A DNA stretch of 64,000 nucleotides from Loripinus fragilis (GCA_964019695.1 OZ026525.1:84206279-84270278), one strand, 5' to 3'; shown: positions 10,194 to 21,442, numbered from the stretch's first letter. Notes: generated by a model not told the origin, from the letters alone. Numbers and translations: made by a program.

Positions 10194-11267
10194 TAATTGG
10201 AGGAGACTTTAACTGGCCTGAAAGTCGTTCCTGGAGTGGTAGCAGATAACACTCTTGAACAGTTGGTTGATTTGCCCACTCGAAAAGACACCACATTGGA
10301 CATTTTTCTAACTACTCACCTAAGCTTCAAGCAAACTAATGCCATCTGGCAATAGGAAACAGTGACAATCACATTGTGCTGCTCAACACCTAAAACAGTC
10401 ATAAGTGCAAAACCACCGAAAAGGAAGATATTTATATGGAAAAGAGCTAACATACAGTGAATGAAAGATGATCAGATTAACCTCGCCAATAGCATAGAAG
10501 GGGAGACAGATGTAAATCAGGCATGGAACTCTGTAAAAAACAATATCATGAATACTATGGACGAGTGCCCTCCAAGCTGACAACACATCCTCACACAAAT
10601 CCATGGATGAATACTCAGATCAAGAGAAAAATTGGGAGGAAACAAAGAGCACATACAAATCAAGAGAAACCAGACAATGATTGTATGCGTCTGCTGAACG
10701 AAAATACTTACCCCATCAACCTTTTCGCGATGCATTTCAGTAAAACTTAAGCGTCATGGCTTTGCAAAGTGGGAGAAAAAATGTTACGAATCATTAGCAA
10801 AAGTCTTAAGTCTTTAACCAGCAACGATTCCTGAGGAAATGTTATCTGGCATGTGTTCCAGACGGCCGTTTTGGATGACGTTAACGTAGACCAAAGACTG
10901 ACCATTCGGCGTTACAGCTCCTCTTAAATGAGGTAATTTTATGTAGGCCTATTCTGTGTACATTACCTAATGACTACTCCCTAATCAAATTTTCCATTTA
11001 CAGAGGAAGATCTTACCACTATTCCCCACACAGGCACAAGCACGAGCCCAAACATGCCAGAGTTCAAGATCGGCCGGAAAAGAGTCCACAAACTCTTGAA
11101 GAATCTTAAGACACATAAAGCCACTGGACCTAACTCAATGCCAGCTTTCATCCTGCCCTGGTCGCGCTGTTCAAACTATCACTGGACCAAGGTGAAACTC
11201 GAGGCACGTGCAGTCCCCATCTTCAAAAAAAGGATACAAGCACCAAGATCAAACTACAGAAATTGTA
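10194..11267 (+). pseudogene. CR1-like LINE, end of endonuclease to start of reverse transcriptase
   Basis: It resumes with IGGDFNWPES at about 10194, where GDFN is a conserved endonuclease motif, then LVDLPTRKDTTLDIFLTT (10265-10318). A degraded linker follows with NSVKNNIMNTMDECP near 10527-10570. Reverse transcriptase begins with FKIGRKRVHKLLKNLKTHKA and TGPNSMPAFILP (11063-11160). Several frameshifts are present. The stretch stops at an R2 repeat inserted near 11268, after SNYRN. Confidence 0.7.
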
Positions 11268-11570
11268 GGTGAGTAGGTGAGTATGATCAGGAAATACCAC
11301 AATCACAAACAGCAGACAACCCCATAAAGCAGAGCAACCAGCTCTCTCGTCCCCATCAAGATGATTGCAATACTAGAATGGATATAAAGTAACGTACAAC
11401 AAAACATAGAACAATTACAGACTCCCACAATGGGAGTCAACAAAAAGTCAACAACAACAGAACCACCGCCTTAGGGCGGACAACAGCCTAAGCCGCATGG
11501 GGCTTAAATGCATTTTACTGGTACCAACCAATCGCCCTAGATTCTGCTGTTGTTGAAGTACAATAAATGT
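11268..11570 (+). repeat. dispersed repeat R2 inserted in the LINE
   Basis: This copy begins near GTAGGTGAGTATGATCAGG, includes AAATACCACAATCACA and AACCAGCTCTCTCGTCCCC, and ends near GATTCTGCTGTTGTTGAAG. It separates SNYRN from LTSITCKLLEH of the same reverse transcriptase. Other R2 copies lie at 12481, 15966, 37165, 44600, 63190 and 63590. Confidence 0.7.
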
Positions 11571-12385
11571 TCAGCTCACATGGAAGTGGTTTTTTTTACC
11601 TCACTTCCATCACATGCAAACTGCTAGAACACGGCAGAGTCATGAAGCATTTTGACCAGCATAACATCTTGAGTGACAATCAGCACGGTTTCAGAAAGAT
11701 GCGCTCTTGCGAAACCAAGATACTATTAACAGCCAAAGGAAAACAAGTTGACATCATCCAGGTTGATTTTGAGAAAGCCTTCGATAAGGTAGCTCATTCA
11801 TGGTCCCTTTACAGGCTTGATCACTATGGAGTGAGCAACAACACCAAAAATATGGATACAATTCTTCCTCAACCACATATCTCAGCAAGTCATACTGGAT
11901 GGAGTAAAGACGGACACAGCTGATGTCACAGGGAACAGTTCTCAAACCACTTCTCTTTCACTGCGTCACCAAGGACCTACCAATGTCGGTACTGTCCTCT
12001 GACACCAAGCTGTTTGTCTATGATAGCATGCTCTTCAATGTGATTGAGAATTACGATGACATGGAGTTGCTCCAGAGAGGTCTTTCAGCATAGGAATTCT
12101 GGAAAGAAACTTGACATATAAGGTTTAACTCAGCAAAATGTGTCGTGCTGAAAATCTGCAACAAAAAGAAGCCAACACGCAAGACAGATTATTAGTTTAA
12201 TGGCCACACCCTTCAAAAGGTAGATAGTAGCAAGTAACTTGGGTTCACTTACATAGGAACTGTCATTGGGCGAGCATATTCAGAACGCAGTAAGCAAGGG
12301 GAACAGAAGAGTCAGCTTTCTACGAAGAAATCTCCGAGACTGCACACCATATGTAAAAGCCTCTGCATACATAGAGGATCTTACA
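11571..12385 (+). pseudogene. CR1-like LINE, reverse transcriptase core and C-terminal part
   Basis: It reads TSITCKLLEHGRVMKHFDQH and NILSDNQHGFRKMRSCETK (11605-11720), then IIQVDFEKAFDKVAHS (11752-11799), a typical reverse transcriptase motif with a catalytic-region aspartate. After shifts come TVLKPLLFH and SSDTKLFVYDS near 11995-12030; the usual YADD-type box is degraded here to SSDTKLF. GEHIQNA-like and VSFLRRNLRD-like text lies near 12270-12335. The element is cut by a family D repeat at about 12386. Confidence 0.75.
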
Positions 12386-12480
12386 TGAGTGCTCATGTTT
12401 TATTGAGTTTGTTTATTAAACGAGTTGGGGCAAGCCTCGCATTCTATCGCTATTTCGCAACGAGTTTAATAATTTCAATC
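12386..12480 (+). repeat. family D fragment
   Basis: About 95 bp starting near AGAGGATCTTACATGAGTGC and containing ATTAAACGAGTTGGGGCA. It matches the left part of the full family D copies at 42778-43105 and 51634-51963. Confidence 0.7.
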
Positions 12481-12685
12481 ACAGGACATAAGGAAGACAA
12501 TTAAAGTAAAGCAACCAGCTCTAACTTCCCCATCAAGATAATTGCAAAACAAGAAAGCACACTACATAACAAAACAAGAACAAAACATAAAAAAACTCAA
12601 ACAATGGGAGCAACATTGAATCAACAATCAACCGCCTAAGAATTGATATCTGCCGAAGCCACATAAATTACACACATTTCATATT
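12481..12685 (+). repeat. R2 copy, diverged
   Basis: Contains AAGCAACCAGCTCTAAC and CCCCATCAAGATAATTGCAA, then ACAATGGGAGCAACATTG and AACCGCCTAAG, in the same order as R2 at 11268-11570. Confidence 0.65.
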
Positions 12686-13447
12686 CTATATATTTCACGC
12701 AGTTGTACACTTTAATAGTATATTCTAGACGCAATATGTTTTAGTAACAATTTAGTTGAGTTAAAGTTTGCAACATATTTTATTCCCATGGAAACAATTT
12801 TCCACTTTTGCACTATCATATTCGGCTTATGAACCTATGAAGTATACTATATAACCTTAAAGTTGAAAATGATAGCTGGTTGTTTGATAGCTAGTTAACA
12901 CTTCATGTAGCAATGGTCACTCACCCATGAAATCGGACTGTCATAAACAAGAAGGAATAAAACCTAGGAGCTGAAATCCTGAAATTTTATGTCAATCAAT
13001 ATGCTGGAAGAAATTTAATAATAGAAACTAGTTTTATATGGTGTTTATTGTCGTAATAACATACACACCACCTGTTACAAATTATACTTTAGGTGGTATG
13101 TTGGTAAGCAGATATCCATGTGTTTCTACAAACGGGCCTTGTCACGACGATGTCTTTCGTCGGACAAAAAGGAACAGCACGAAAACTAACCAGGGTGTTG
13201 GCACGAAAACAGAATGTTTCTATGCTTATTTAGAGGTCTAAATACATCATAATTAACATGCATGTAAAGACCCACATTTGATTTCGTAAAGACCTATAGA
13301 GCGCTTGTTGCTTAACATTACAGATGGACTTGAACTTTTTCGATCGGTCAAGTTGCAATATAACTTAAATATAACCTGTAAATAATTCTCAGAATAAAAG
13401 GTGACATGCGCAAAATTTATGGGCAAGTTGCACAATATAAGGAAATA
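12686..13447. other. no gene seen
   Basis: A/T-rich sequence. The small frames at 13038-13241 and 13253-13507 show no domain. Confidence 0.45.
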
Positions 13448-13666
13448 TACTGTAAATTCGCAAATTTTCGCGAGAATTTTATTTTCGCGAATAGCGCTAA
13501 AAGACACATTTGCGACGTAAAAAATCGCGAACAGGGCATGATTTACCTATATCAGTAAACGACAGAGTGATATCGTCAATTTGCGAGGGTTTGATTTTCA
13601 CGAAACTTCGCATATGCGAAGTTTCGCGAAAATTAAACTCTCGCGAAAATTTCCGAATTTACAGTA
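13448..13666. mobile_element. palindromic MITE with TACTGTAAATTCG ends
   Basis: The left end reads TACTGTAAATTCGCAAATTT and the right end is the inverse complement of TACTGTAAATTCGGAAATTT. An inner palindrome surrounds CTTCGCATATGCGAAG. The CGCGA-rich arms explain the overlapping short frames here. A second, interrupted copy lies at 18414-18939. Confidence 0.8.
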
Positions 13667-14784
13667 TCACAAGCATTGTCTTGAAAGGCTTGGGCTGCTG
13701 TCTATTTTAAAGTGTTGGTTATGTTGTCGATTCATTCCATTGTTTGTGGGGTTTTGTGTTATTCCTTGTTTTGGAATGCAGTACTAATATTATTATCCTT
13801 TCAAGTTTTCAACGTTCTGTGGCGTCTGATATCATGTTTTGCCAACAGTCCGACAAAAGGACACGAGGCTTATATGGGCTAATTGCAATAGATAAGAAAC
13901 AACAGAGTATGTATACATGGCATTGGAATATTTAGAAGGAAATTTGGATGTATGATATATCCTATGAAGAGGGCACAGCATAACGAACAGCAGCATAAAC
14001 AGTAAACGGTAAAGAAATGCCAGTTAGAACATCAAATATATCTTCAAAAATAGTAACAATCGATACAAAATATATATGAAAATAGTCCAGCCAATTTAAA
14101 ATTTGAACCACTCACCAAGTAACGCAATGTAGGACACTTGATATTGCGACCTTATATAGCCTTACTTTCTCCCCAGCCTTATGGGAAGTAGTTGGTATAT
14201 GTACGGCTGCAAATCATATCATGGGCTCATTGAAACAAATAATGTTTGGCCAGATATTCGTGTGAAACCAACGTTATATTCAACGACTAGTGCACAGAGT
14301 GATATTCTCGTGTGTTGTATTTCGTATATATACTCGTATTATTTTCCAACCATATTGTTCAAAGTGTGTATGTAAGTTATCTAATTTTGAAAGATGTGAC
14401 TATCTGGTGTAAGTATACACGTTATCCCTTGGTTCTCATGGCTAGCTATATAATTATGATAGGTTTATTCCACATAAATTATCACCTTAACCTAGAGGAA
14501 TATCACAAAAGTAATCGTCCGTGATCATCCTCTTTAATTTATGGTGCTAAAACGATACATAAAACTTTTGGATCTGTTTGTGGTGGTGTCATGTTTATGA
14601 TATAACCCTGGTTCAACAAAATTAGCTGTAACTTCAGAAAGGAGAGATATAAAAATCTAATAAAGTGTAGGAATTAAACACTTTAAAAACTAGAGACTCA
14701 ATGAGTCTGTAACGCTTACCTGAGCACTATAATAAAGTTTAACAATTCAAAGATTTGATACAAACAGTACTTAAAGTCTGAACG
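13667..14784. other. no gene seen
   Basis: Short overlapping frames (13744-13935, 14181-14375, 14312-14524) lack domain features. No repeat copy was recognised. Confidence 0.45.
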
Positions 14785-14962
14785 GTTTCTGAGATATTAG
14801 GCCTTTTAGGAAGTGAATGGTTTGGGACATCCCTCTGGATAACCCAAAGATCACGTCATGAAATACGCCTCACTTATGATGGGGAGGGGACCTGAGTGGA
14901 TTCTGAAATGCTAGGCCTTTTATGAAACTAAGGGGTTGGGGCATGCCTCCAAGGAACCCTGT
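14785..14962. repeat. two diverged tandem units
   Basis: GAGATATTAGGCCTTTTAGG with TTTGGGACATCCCTCTGG is followed about 110 bp later by AAATGCTAGGCCTTTTATG with TTGGGGCATGCCTCCAAGG. This is a two-unit, diverged direct repeat. Confidence 0.5.
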
Positions 14963-15600
14963 GCCCTGTAATTGGGTGCAAAATTGTGTTATGCATAATA
15001 AAGTTAGGTTATATGTTATTGAGGTTTAACTCTTTGAAAACAATGTTAGCGAATAATGTTAACATAATATTTCAATACTTATTTATAATGATGTACCATA
15101 CTAAACCGTAAGCATAAAATCAGCAAAAATGTTCATAATTATTTTCGATATCACAAACGCGACAATTGGTGACATGCTAGTGCTACGACTTACACTATTG
15201 CATTATTTTCAAAAGCAAAAAAAATCGCAAACACTGCATGATTAAGGACTGTCTTTTTCTACAAAAATGTCTCTAGTAAAAGGATGAAATATATATTTCC
15301 ACCAGTCGACATTTCAACAAAACTGAACATTGAAAATATATCTATTTATTCGCAGAAGTGAGAAAAGTTATAACAGAGCAATTAGAATGGATTTTTTTTA
15401 TATTTTTATTGTTCATAATGTTCATAAGAGATATAAAACAAAGAATCGATTTGTTGAAATTCACGTAAAAAAATCCTATTGCATACCAAAGTTATGGTAA
15501 TTTGTGAGTTTCACATACATTTTTCCACTATGAGTAACTTCCATTGATATTTTATGAGATGGGTAAAATAATAGCAAAAGACAACACACAGAAAATAAAG
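14963..15600. other. no gene seen
   Basis: Strongly A/T-rich sequence with no open frame of note and no recognised repeat. Confidence 0.45.
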
Positions 15601-15966
15601 TCTACCTTTGAAACCTGGAGAGAAAGTGCAGGAAAAGAGAAGTACTTATCACCATTAAGAAAGATGTATATGCAATGAATGACATGCAATCAAACACGGG
15701 ACTTACATTTCACAGCTTTGAACTAGAGCCTTCTATTAATTATTATATGCAATCTTCAAAACAAAGGCCAGATTTTGGAACAATCTTGGTTCTTCAAAAG
15801 CCAAACTAGGGCACAAGAACAAAAGGGAAAGTAATTGGTGAAACAAATATTGGATGATAGCTCACAGGACATAGTATTCACCTTCAGAGACGGATCATGT
15901 AGGGGAAATCCAGGACCTTGTGGAGCAGGTGCGTTTGCTTTTTTCCAGTTCAGGAGAAATTTGTAA
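15601..15966 (+). pseudogene. LINE remnant leading into RNase H
   Basis: STFETWRESAGKEKYLSPLR-like text near 15603-15662 is followed after decay by DGSCRGNPGPCGAGAFAF at about 15890-15943. The latter is the opening strand of an RNase H domain, with its first catalytic aspartate and a glycine-rich turn. Such domains sit at the end of the pol ORF in some LINE clades. The reading is broken at 15966 by an R2 copy. It is a different element from the CR1-like LINE at 7.7-12.4 kb. Confidence 0.6.
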
Positions 15967-16060
15967 AAAGTAAGTGAGTATAATCAGGAAATACCACAAT
16001 CACACATTGCAGACCAACCCATGGCACCGTGAGGAAGAGTCACAGAACATGTATAGTAAC
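15966..16060 (+). repeat. R2 left part
   Basis: Contains AAGTGAGTATAATCAGGAA, ATACCACAATCACACATTG and GACCAACCCATGGCACCGTG, the left end of R2. It interrupts the RNase H remnant. Confidence 0.65.
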
Positions 16061-16138
16061 AATACATCTGTAAGACAATTGAACGGTTGGGTTCACAACC
16101 AGGCAAGCAGACTTGTCTTTTAAAAACATACCTATTCA

Positions 16139-16193
16139 TATACACTGACCTGGACATGCTAATATTCACGGGAATGATATAGCAGACAAGTTG
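16139..16193 (+). repeat. local duplicate of an RNase H segment
   Basis: CTATTCATATACACTGACCT followed by GGACATGCTAATATTCACGG and AATGATATAGCAGACAAGTT is nearly identical to 16428-16490. A piece of the RNase H coding strand is therefore present twice about 290 bp apart, in direct orientation. Confidence 0.75.
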
Positions 16194-16254
16194 TAAGCCT
16201 TAAACAACCAGTCTCAAAATTGGCTTCCATTTTACTTAGAGAACTAGTTACTAT

Positions 16255-16742
16255 ACTGATTACACTGGATTTTTTTACAACACAAATTCAAAAAGAGAAG
16301 CAAACTCTTATCAGATAGTAAATCTGCATTAGGAATTATAACCTTGGGCTGGGAATCACAAACATATAAACAAACCATATAGAATATAAAAGAACTAATA
16401 GAACTTTTCTAATCCAAACAAACAAACCTATTCATATAGACTGGATACCTGGACATGTCAATATTCACGGGAATGATATAGCAGACAAGTTGGCAAAAAA
16501 AGCAGCAGAAGAGGCAGAAAGTATTGAAGAGACAGAGGATATAACATCAATGATAGGCATTAGAAAAGGAGCAAGCAATTAATGTAGGTTATATAAAAGA
16601 AAGTATAACTGAGCAATCTAAATGTCCAAGTATTATAAGACCTACGGACAAGATATACCAAACTGGATGATTATGGGCACAAACTAGATCCAGAAAAGCC
16701 ATGTTGTACAGCATAATATGTTGCTCATTACCTTGAGGAAGG
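16255..16742 (+). pseudogene. RNase H domain, C-terminal half (LINE remnant)
   Basis: SDSKSALGIITLGWESQTYK lies at about 16310-16370 and supplies a D-S motif. WIPGHVNIHGNDIADKLAKK lies at about 16447-16505 and contains the histidine and aspartate of the last catalytic motif. The ORF runs on through AAEEAESIEETEDITSM and stops at TAA near 16580. A shift sits between the two parts. Further decayed text continues to 16742 (contains HKLDPEKPCC). Enzymatically dead. Confidence 0.7.
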
Positions 16743-17110
16743 TGAAAATCATGTAATATCTGAGAAAAGTGTAGGGTTGAGATGTTTAGAAAAAAAAAAC
16801 TGGAATTTATGAAACTACAGAAGAAACATTATTCAATGTCAACCTATAAAAAGATCAAGATGTAAATATTTCACAATATGAAATAGTGGAAACAATTTAT
16901 GAATATATATAAGGCACAAAACGATTCAGAGACAACCAAGCTCCAAATAATGTAAAACATAAAGGGAACCACTAACTTATTAATTTTGCCTGAGTGATCA
17001 TACCAACGAGATACTTGAGAAGATAAACCTACCACAGTGACATAACAGCCATATCGCTGATAATACTACTACTGCTACTACTACAAAAATCTTACCCATT
17101 TATAAGAGGC
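16743..17110. other. no gene; short (ACT)n near 17064-17090
   Basis: A/T-rich decay zone after the RNase H remnant, ending in a short TAC/TGC trinucleotide run. Confidence 0.5.
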
Positions 17111-17119
17111 CCTCATATG

Positions 17120-17290
17120 TCAGCATTCTGTGTCAAATTATTCATCAAAATCCTTTTCGCAACATCAAGGGCCATAACTCTCATAAAACGTAGCAATATT
17201 TTCCCATCATTAATCTTAAACAACTCATTCCAGATACAAATGTGTACGCCAAGTTTGAGGAAAATCTCAGGAAAATCTGTCAGATCGAAA
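17120..17290 (+). repeat. single unit related to the GGGCCATAACTC repeat
   Basis: CAAGGGCCATAACTCTCATA, then ATACAAATGTGTACGCCAAG and TTTGAGGAAAATCTCAGG, follow the same plan as the tandem units at 47.75-48.88 kb. The open frames on both strands here are side effects of the repeat. Confidence 0.55.
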
Positions 17291-17369
17291 ATGAGAGAGA
17301 CCATAGATGAACGGGCGAATGAAATCATGTATGACAAACGGTTAAATAGAATCCCAGGTAACAAAAAAC

Positions 17370-17640
17370 GTTGTGGAAACGTGGATGAAACGTTTTGTTT
17401 ACGTTAGGGGAGAGTTTGATTTTCACGTTTAGAAACCCTTTTTTTAATCAAATTGTTGGGTTCCTAGATGTTTTTGACAAACGCTTCGAAATAACATTGT
17501 CGAAACGATGAGGAAACGTTTTGTTTACGATAGGAGAACGTTTGATTTTAACGTGAAGGAACCCTATTTTGGCAATCAAATTTTGGGTTTCTAAACGCTT
17601 TTGACAAACGTTTGGAAACAACCTTTCTGAAACCTTCAAC
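17370..17640 (+). repeat. two direct repeat units of about 130 bp
   Basis: AAACGTTTTGTTTACGTTAG and AGAGTTTGATTTTCACG at 17387-17430 recur as AAACGTTTTGTTTACGATAG and GAACGTTTGATTTTAACG at 17514-17554. Each is followed by TTGACAAACG. A two-copy tandem repeat. Confidence 0.75.
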
Positions 17641-18413
17641 CTTCATGTAGTTTTAAGATAGCTTTTCAATTTCCTCAAATTATGATTATGATGTTTGTTG
17701 TTTTTAAAGTGTCTCAAACTGCAATTCATAACTATGGCACCAGATCTGCTAGTAGCTGCAAGTATTTATCATGCACTATATATGTTACGCCTCGAAATTA
17801 TGTGACAATCGCAAAAACTAAAGTTTACCATGTATTTATTTGAAGCAAACAGTTAAACGGCATAGCAAACATACTTCTAACTATTGTTATCATGCATTTC
17901 GAAGCTAAACCTATCGAAAATACCAAATAGTACCTGATGAAGTGCTTATGTAAGTTTCTTTGTTTAGCATCACGATGTTTGGCACTAAATAAACTGCATG
18001 CAGTTTCATATTTAATATGTTTGTTCAATTAGATGAGCATTTATTGTAAAAATAATATAAAATGAAAACATTAATTCAGCTAAAACAGTAATTTTAAAGC
18101 GAGGGGTTTGTTTGCAATCACTACTTGGTTGTGATAAACGTTTATAAAACGTTTACGGTACCGCATCAAGCGCTGGTTTCTAAATTAAGCTTTCCATTGA
18201 AAATGGTACATTTATTTACTGGTTATTTAAACCATAGCTATAACAGGCGCGTATACTGTTGCATACTATCCATGTTATATCCTAAACATGAAAGGAAATA
18301 AAGAACTTCATGTATACCATAAAACCAGGACACAACACACATCCGCAAACACAATTGGAGAATCATCAATCAGTTTACAAACAGCAACATAACCAGTACC
18401 TCAGGGGCTTAAA
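17641..18413. other. no gene seen
   Basis: A/T-rich sequence with one short minus-strand frame (17825-18028). No domain or repeat recognised apart from a weak R2-like stretch near 18350-18410. Confidence 0.45.
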
Positions 18414-18939
18414 TACTGTAAAAATATTAATTCAGAAATTTTCGTGAGAATTTTGTTTTCGCAAACAGCGTTAAACAACACATTTGCGACGTTAATAATT
18501 CGCAACTGGAGCATGATTTACCACTCCATATTAATTGTATTGTTGCTCATTGCCAGATAAACGTTCTCTTTATCATGTCAGGTCATGTTGACGTTGCACT
18601 TTTTGAATGAGGTTGCTCATGACGCTGAATCATACAAAAAATGAAAATTACGTCAAAATCGCTAGGTTGAAGAGAGAAACAATAGATAAACTGATAAATA
18701 GAATACCAGGGTCGCTTCTTTTGATATAAAGTTTACCAGGCTCCGCTTTGAGCGCTCGGCAAGCCTCGCGATGTCAACAAGCGTTCTAGAAGCCTTGTCT
18801 GGTACACTTGATACCAAAAGACACTCACCTAGTATTCTCTATATACATGTATCAGTAGATGACAGAGTGACTTTGCCGTTTCACTCGTGAACTTTGCATC
18901 ACAAAAAAAACCTCGCTCTGATATTTGAATTTACAGTTA
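18414..18939. mobile_element. TACTGTA palindromic MITE interrupted by another element
   Basis: The left part (TACTGTAAAAAT, TTCGTGAGAATTTTG, TTTGCGACGTTAATAA, GCATGATTTACC) matches the copy at 13448-13666 to about 18523. The right part resumes at about 18846 with GTATCAGTAGATGACAGAGT. About 320 bp between them are absent from the other copy and hold a separate inverted repeat. Confidence 0.7.
18697..18840. mobile_element. nested inverted repeat
   Basis: ATAGAATACCAGGGTCGCTT with TTTTGATATAAAGTTTACCA on the left is mirrored on the right by TGGTACACTTGATACCAAAA and CACCTAGTATTCT. The centre contains CTCGGCAAGCCTCGCG. It sits within the interrupted MITE. Confidence 0.7.
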
Positions 18940-19366
18940 TACTATATTGTACTGGCCAGTTAATTGACTCACTGTACATGTAAAGTATGATTAATTTTCT
19001 AAAAAGTGTTAGAACAAAATAATAGTTCACGATATATAACTTCTAAGTACATATTTAGTGTATATTCTACACTTTTATCTGTGTGTGTGTGTGTGTTTAT
19101 ATTTCAATGTCAAAAGGAACTAAAAGTAATCTGTGCTAAATTTATGCTGAACCGTTGATATATTTTGGGTTTCAATTTTGGATGTGCAAAGACTAAAATC
19201 ACTTCCACACTGGTAAATGTATATATCGATTTGCTGGTATTTACGTGTATTGCCGGTACTTCATAGACCGGAAGTGATAGATATTGCTGTTAAATCATAT
19301 ATAGAAAAACATGCCATATGCCTAAAGGACTATAGAATTAGACCATTTTTAAGTATTATGCATGCA
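18940..19366. other. no gene; short (TG)n near 19081-19098
   Basis: A/T-rich sequence with a short TG microsatellite. The frame at 19217-19474 overlaps the hairpin and is not supported. Confidence 0.5.
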
Positions 19367-19464
19367 CATGGCGATTTATGTAAGCATTTAGGAATAGATT
19401 CGAGTACCGATCTTTCCAGATCGGTACTCGAATCTATTCCTAAATGCTTACATAAATCGCCATG
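19367..19464. repeat. perfect 47-bp inverted repeat with a 4-nt loop
   Basis: The left arm 19367-19413 and right arm 19418-19464 are exact inverse complements over 47 bp, separated by TTCC. The arm begins CATGGCGATTTATGTAAGC. No mismatch is visible, so it is very young, under conversion, or an artefact of DNA amplification or assembly. Confidence 0.95.
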
Positions 19465-20583
19465 CACATACTGAATTTGGATTCGGATTATCTATTTAAA
19501 TCAAATCTAGATATCTTTCAAAGTGAGTGTTTCATAAAACATGTGTGGATAGTGCAGAGAAAGCCACAAATGTCGACATTAGGATTTCTTAACAATGGAT
19601 GACAAATATGACGCGTGGTTAACTTGTTCAATGCTATCATGTTTTTAAATATTTTATTGTCCCAAAATTTTCACCCAACTACGTTAAGCATTGCACACCT
19701 TTCTCGCACAATAGGTCTCGCGTTATTACAAGAAAAGTAGGGTTTTAAGGTGCTATTTAAACCCCATAAAATGCCCATATCATGACAGGGTACGCATTTA
19801 AGGATCACTTGCGGGAGTCACACATACTCATTAACTTGTTAATACCGTAGTTTGAACCAAATTGGAGTTAACTTAATACTTTACCTGTTTCAGCGTTAAA
19901 GAAAAGAAACAAATAGTTTATGACTGGGTGGGACTGCCCCGTCCTCGCTTTAGTCGAACCAAAGGTTGAAGGACGGACACGTTTTATGCTATACTGTTGA
20001 ATTTAGTTGTTATAATTTAGACGCACCGTAAGAGAACAAAAACACAAAGCACTCCTAGACTTTTCTATACCAGTTCTATCACATTTCTTGCTCGAACCAG
20101 CGAAGTTTGCTATTTGGAAACAATATCACTTCAGAAACCATGTTACTGAAACGTGCATGATTGGAACAGCCTGTGTGAATGAGAACCAAACATTGATCCG
20201 AACATGTGCAGAATTCAAATGTCCAAAGGTTGGGCTTTCTGAAGCATGGCCCAGTGGTAGTAAAAATTAAATATATGTTAACAGCGCTTTATTGACGGGT
20301 TTATTCAAGGAGGGTATGACTTCAATGTGAAAATTGTCACAGATTGACATTATTTGACTGGTGTCGGAGTATCTTATGAATGAGTGGGACAAGGGAGAGA
20401 TGATTATTTCTGACGTCTGTGTAGCGCCAGATAAAGTTACAAAAGCTAATGAACTCAGTCTGAACAGGACAAACTTGAATAAAATAAGGGTTACTTTGGG
20501 TGACAAAATAGACATAATTATTTTGAACTTGATTTCTGTAATCTATAGTGACAAGAAACCTGGTTCACCAAATACTAATGATA
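19465..20583. other. no recognised gene; two coding-like short frames
   Basis: The frame at 20088-20270 has a cysteine-spaced stretch (CMIGTACVNENQTLIRTC), and 20361-20624 reads EWDKGEMIISDVCVAPDK. Both are short and neither matches a family I know. The rest is A/T-rich. Confidence 0.25.
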
Positions 20584-20587
20584 TTAA

Positions 20588-20819
20588 CCCTTTCCAGACC
20601 AATGGGTCTTTCCATAAAGTTTGATACAGTTCAGCCAGGATGGTCCATTATACAAAAGGGGTAACAGGTTATGCTTTCCAAAAATAGTTTTTCTCTGAAG
20701 ATCGATTTTGCCTTAGCAAACAGTGCATACCCTGATGAAATGCCGCATTATGTGGCATTTCATCTGAGTTTTCACTGTTTGCCAAAGTATCTGTTTAGCG
20801 ATTTCCGGTCCACAAAGGG
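20588..20819. mobile_element. piggyBac-type palindromic MITE, family P3
   Basis: The left end is CCCTTTCCAGACCAATGGG and the right end GGTCCACAAAGGG, with TTAA on both sides (20584-20587 and 20820-20823). The centre pairs GATGAAATGCCGCATTATG with GTGGCATTTCATCTG, flanked by AAACAGTG and CACTGTTTG. Length 232 bp, non-coding. Relatives lie at about 37505-37746, 49894-50100 and 60694-61143. Confidence 0.8.
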
Positions 20820-20887
20820 TTAATACTTCTGAAGGGTTTCAGTGTATGCATATGAAAGTAAACAGGGCATATTTGCCAATCTACACC

Positions 20888-20890
<3 letters not shown>

Positions 20891-20944
<54 letters not shown>
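20891..20944. repeat. (TC)n microsatellite
   Basis: An uninterrupted TC run of about 54 bp. It creates the false LSLSLS frame around it. Confidence 0.95.
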
Positions 20945-20948
<4 letters not shown>

Positions 20949-21440
20949 TGCAATCTTTAGTTAAACACATACATTACATATTTAATCGAATATGCGTACA
21001 GTCAGTATTGCACGTACATATCCAGCCATCCGGTGGAACTAGAGGTCTATGGTTTGGCATGAGACTCCGTCTATTATTTATACCATGATAGCTGCATGCG
21101 AGCAGCAAAGACTCATATGAGACTGCATGAGCGCAGACAGGCATAGAAGCCTTCATTTCGTTAGGTACATAGAAAGTATGTTTTGATAGGGAAATTATTG
21201 AAATAGTTCATTAATGCGCCGTATTCTGTGAATCCAATGTATCCTAAACTTAATTCAGATAAGCGGGTATTTCGAATTATCGACGTTCTAATTTTCAAAA
21301 AAAGTATTTATAGTGCTCATTACGGCATGATATATTGCAACATTCTGAACCTCATGCTTGTTACAAGTTATAACCATAGATACGTGACAATATAATGGTC
21401 GTTACATGTATATGTGTATCTTCTGCTGAACTATACTGAA

Positions 21441-21442
21441 GT

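Noticed and set aside
20846..21088. Open frame with a run of leucine and serine
   Set aside because: It is a translation of the (TC)n microsatellite at 20891-20944.
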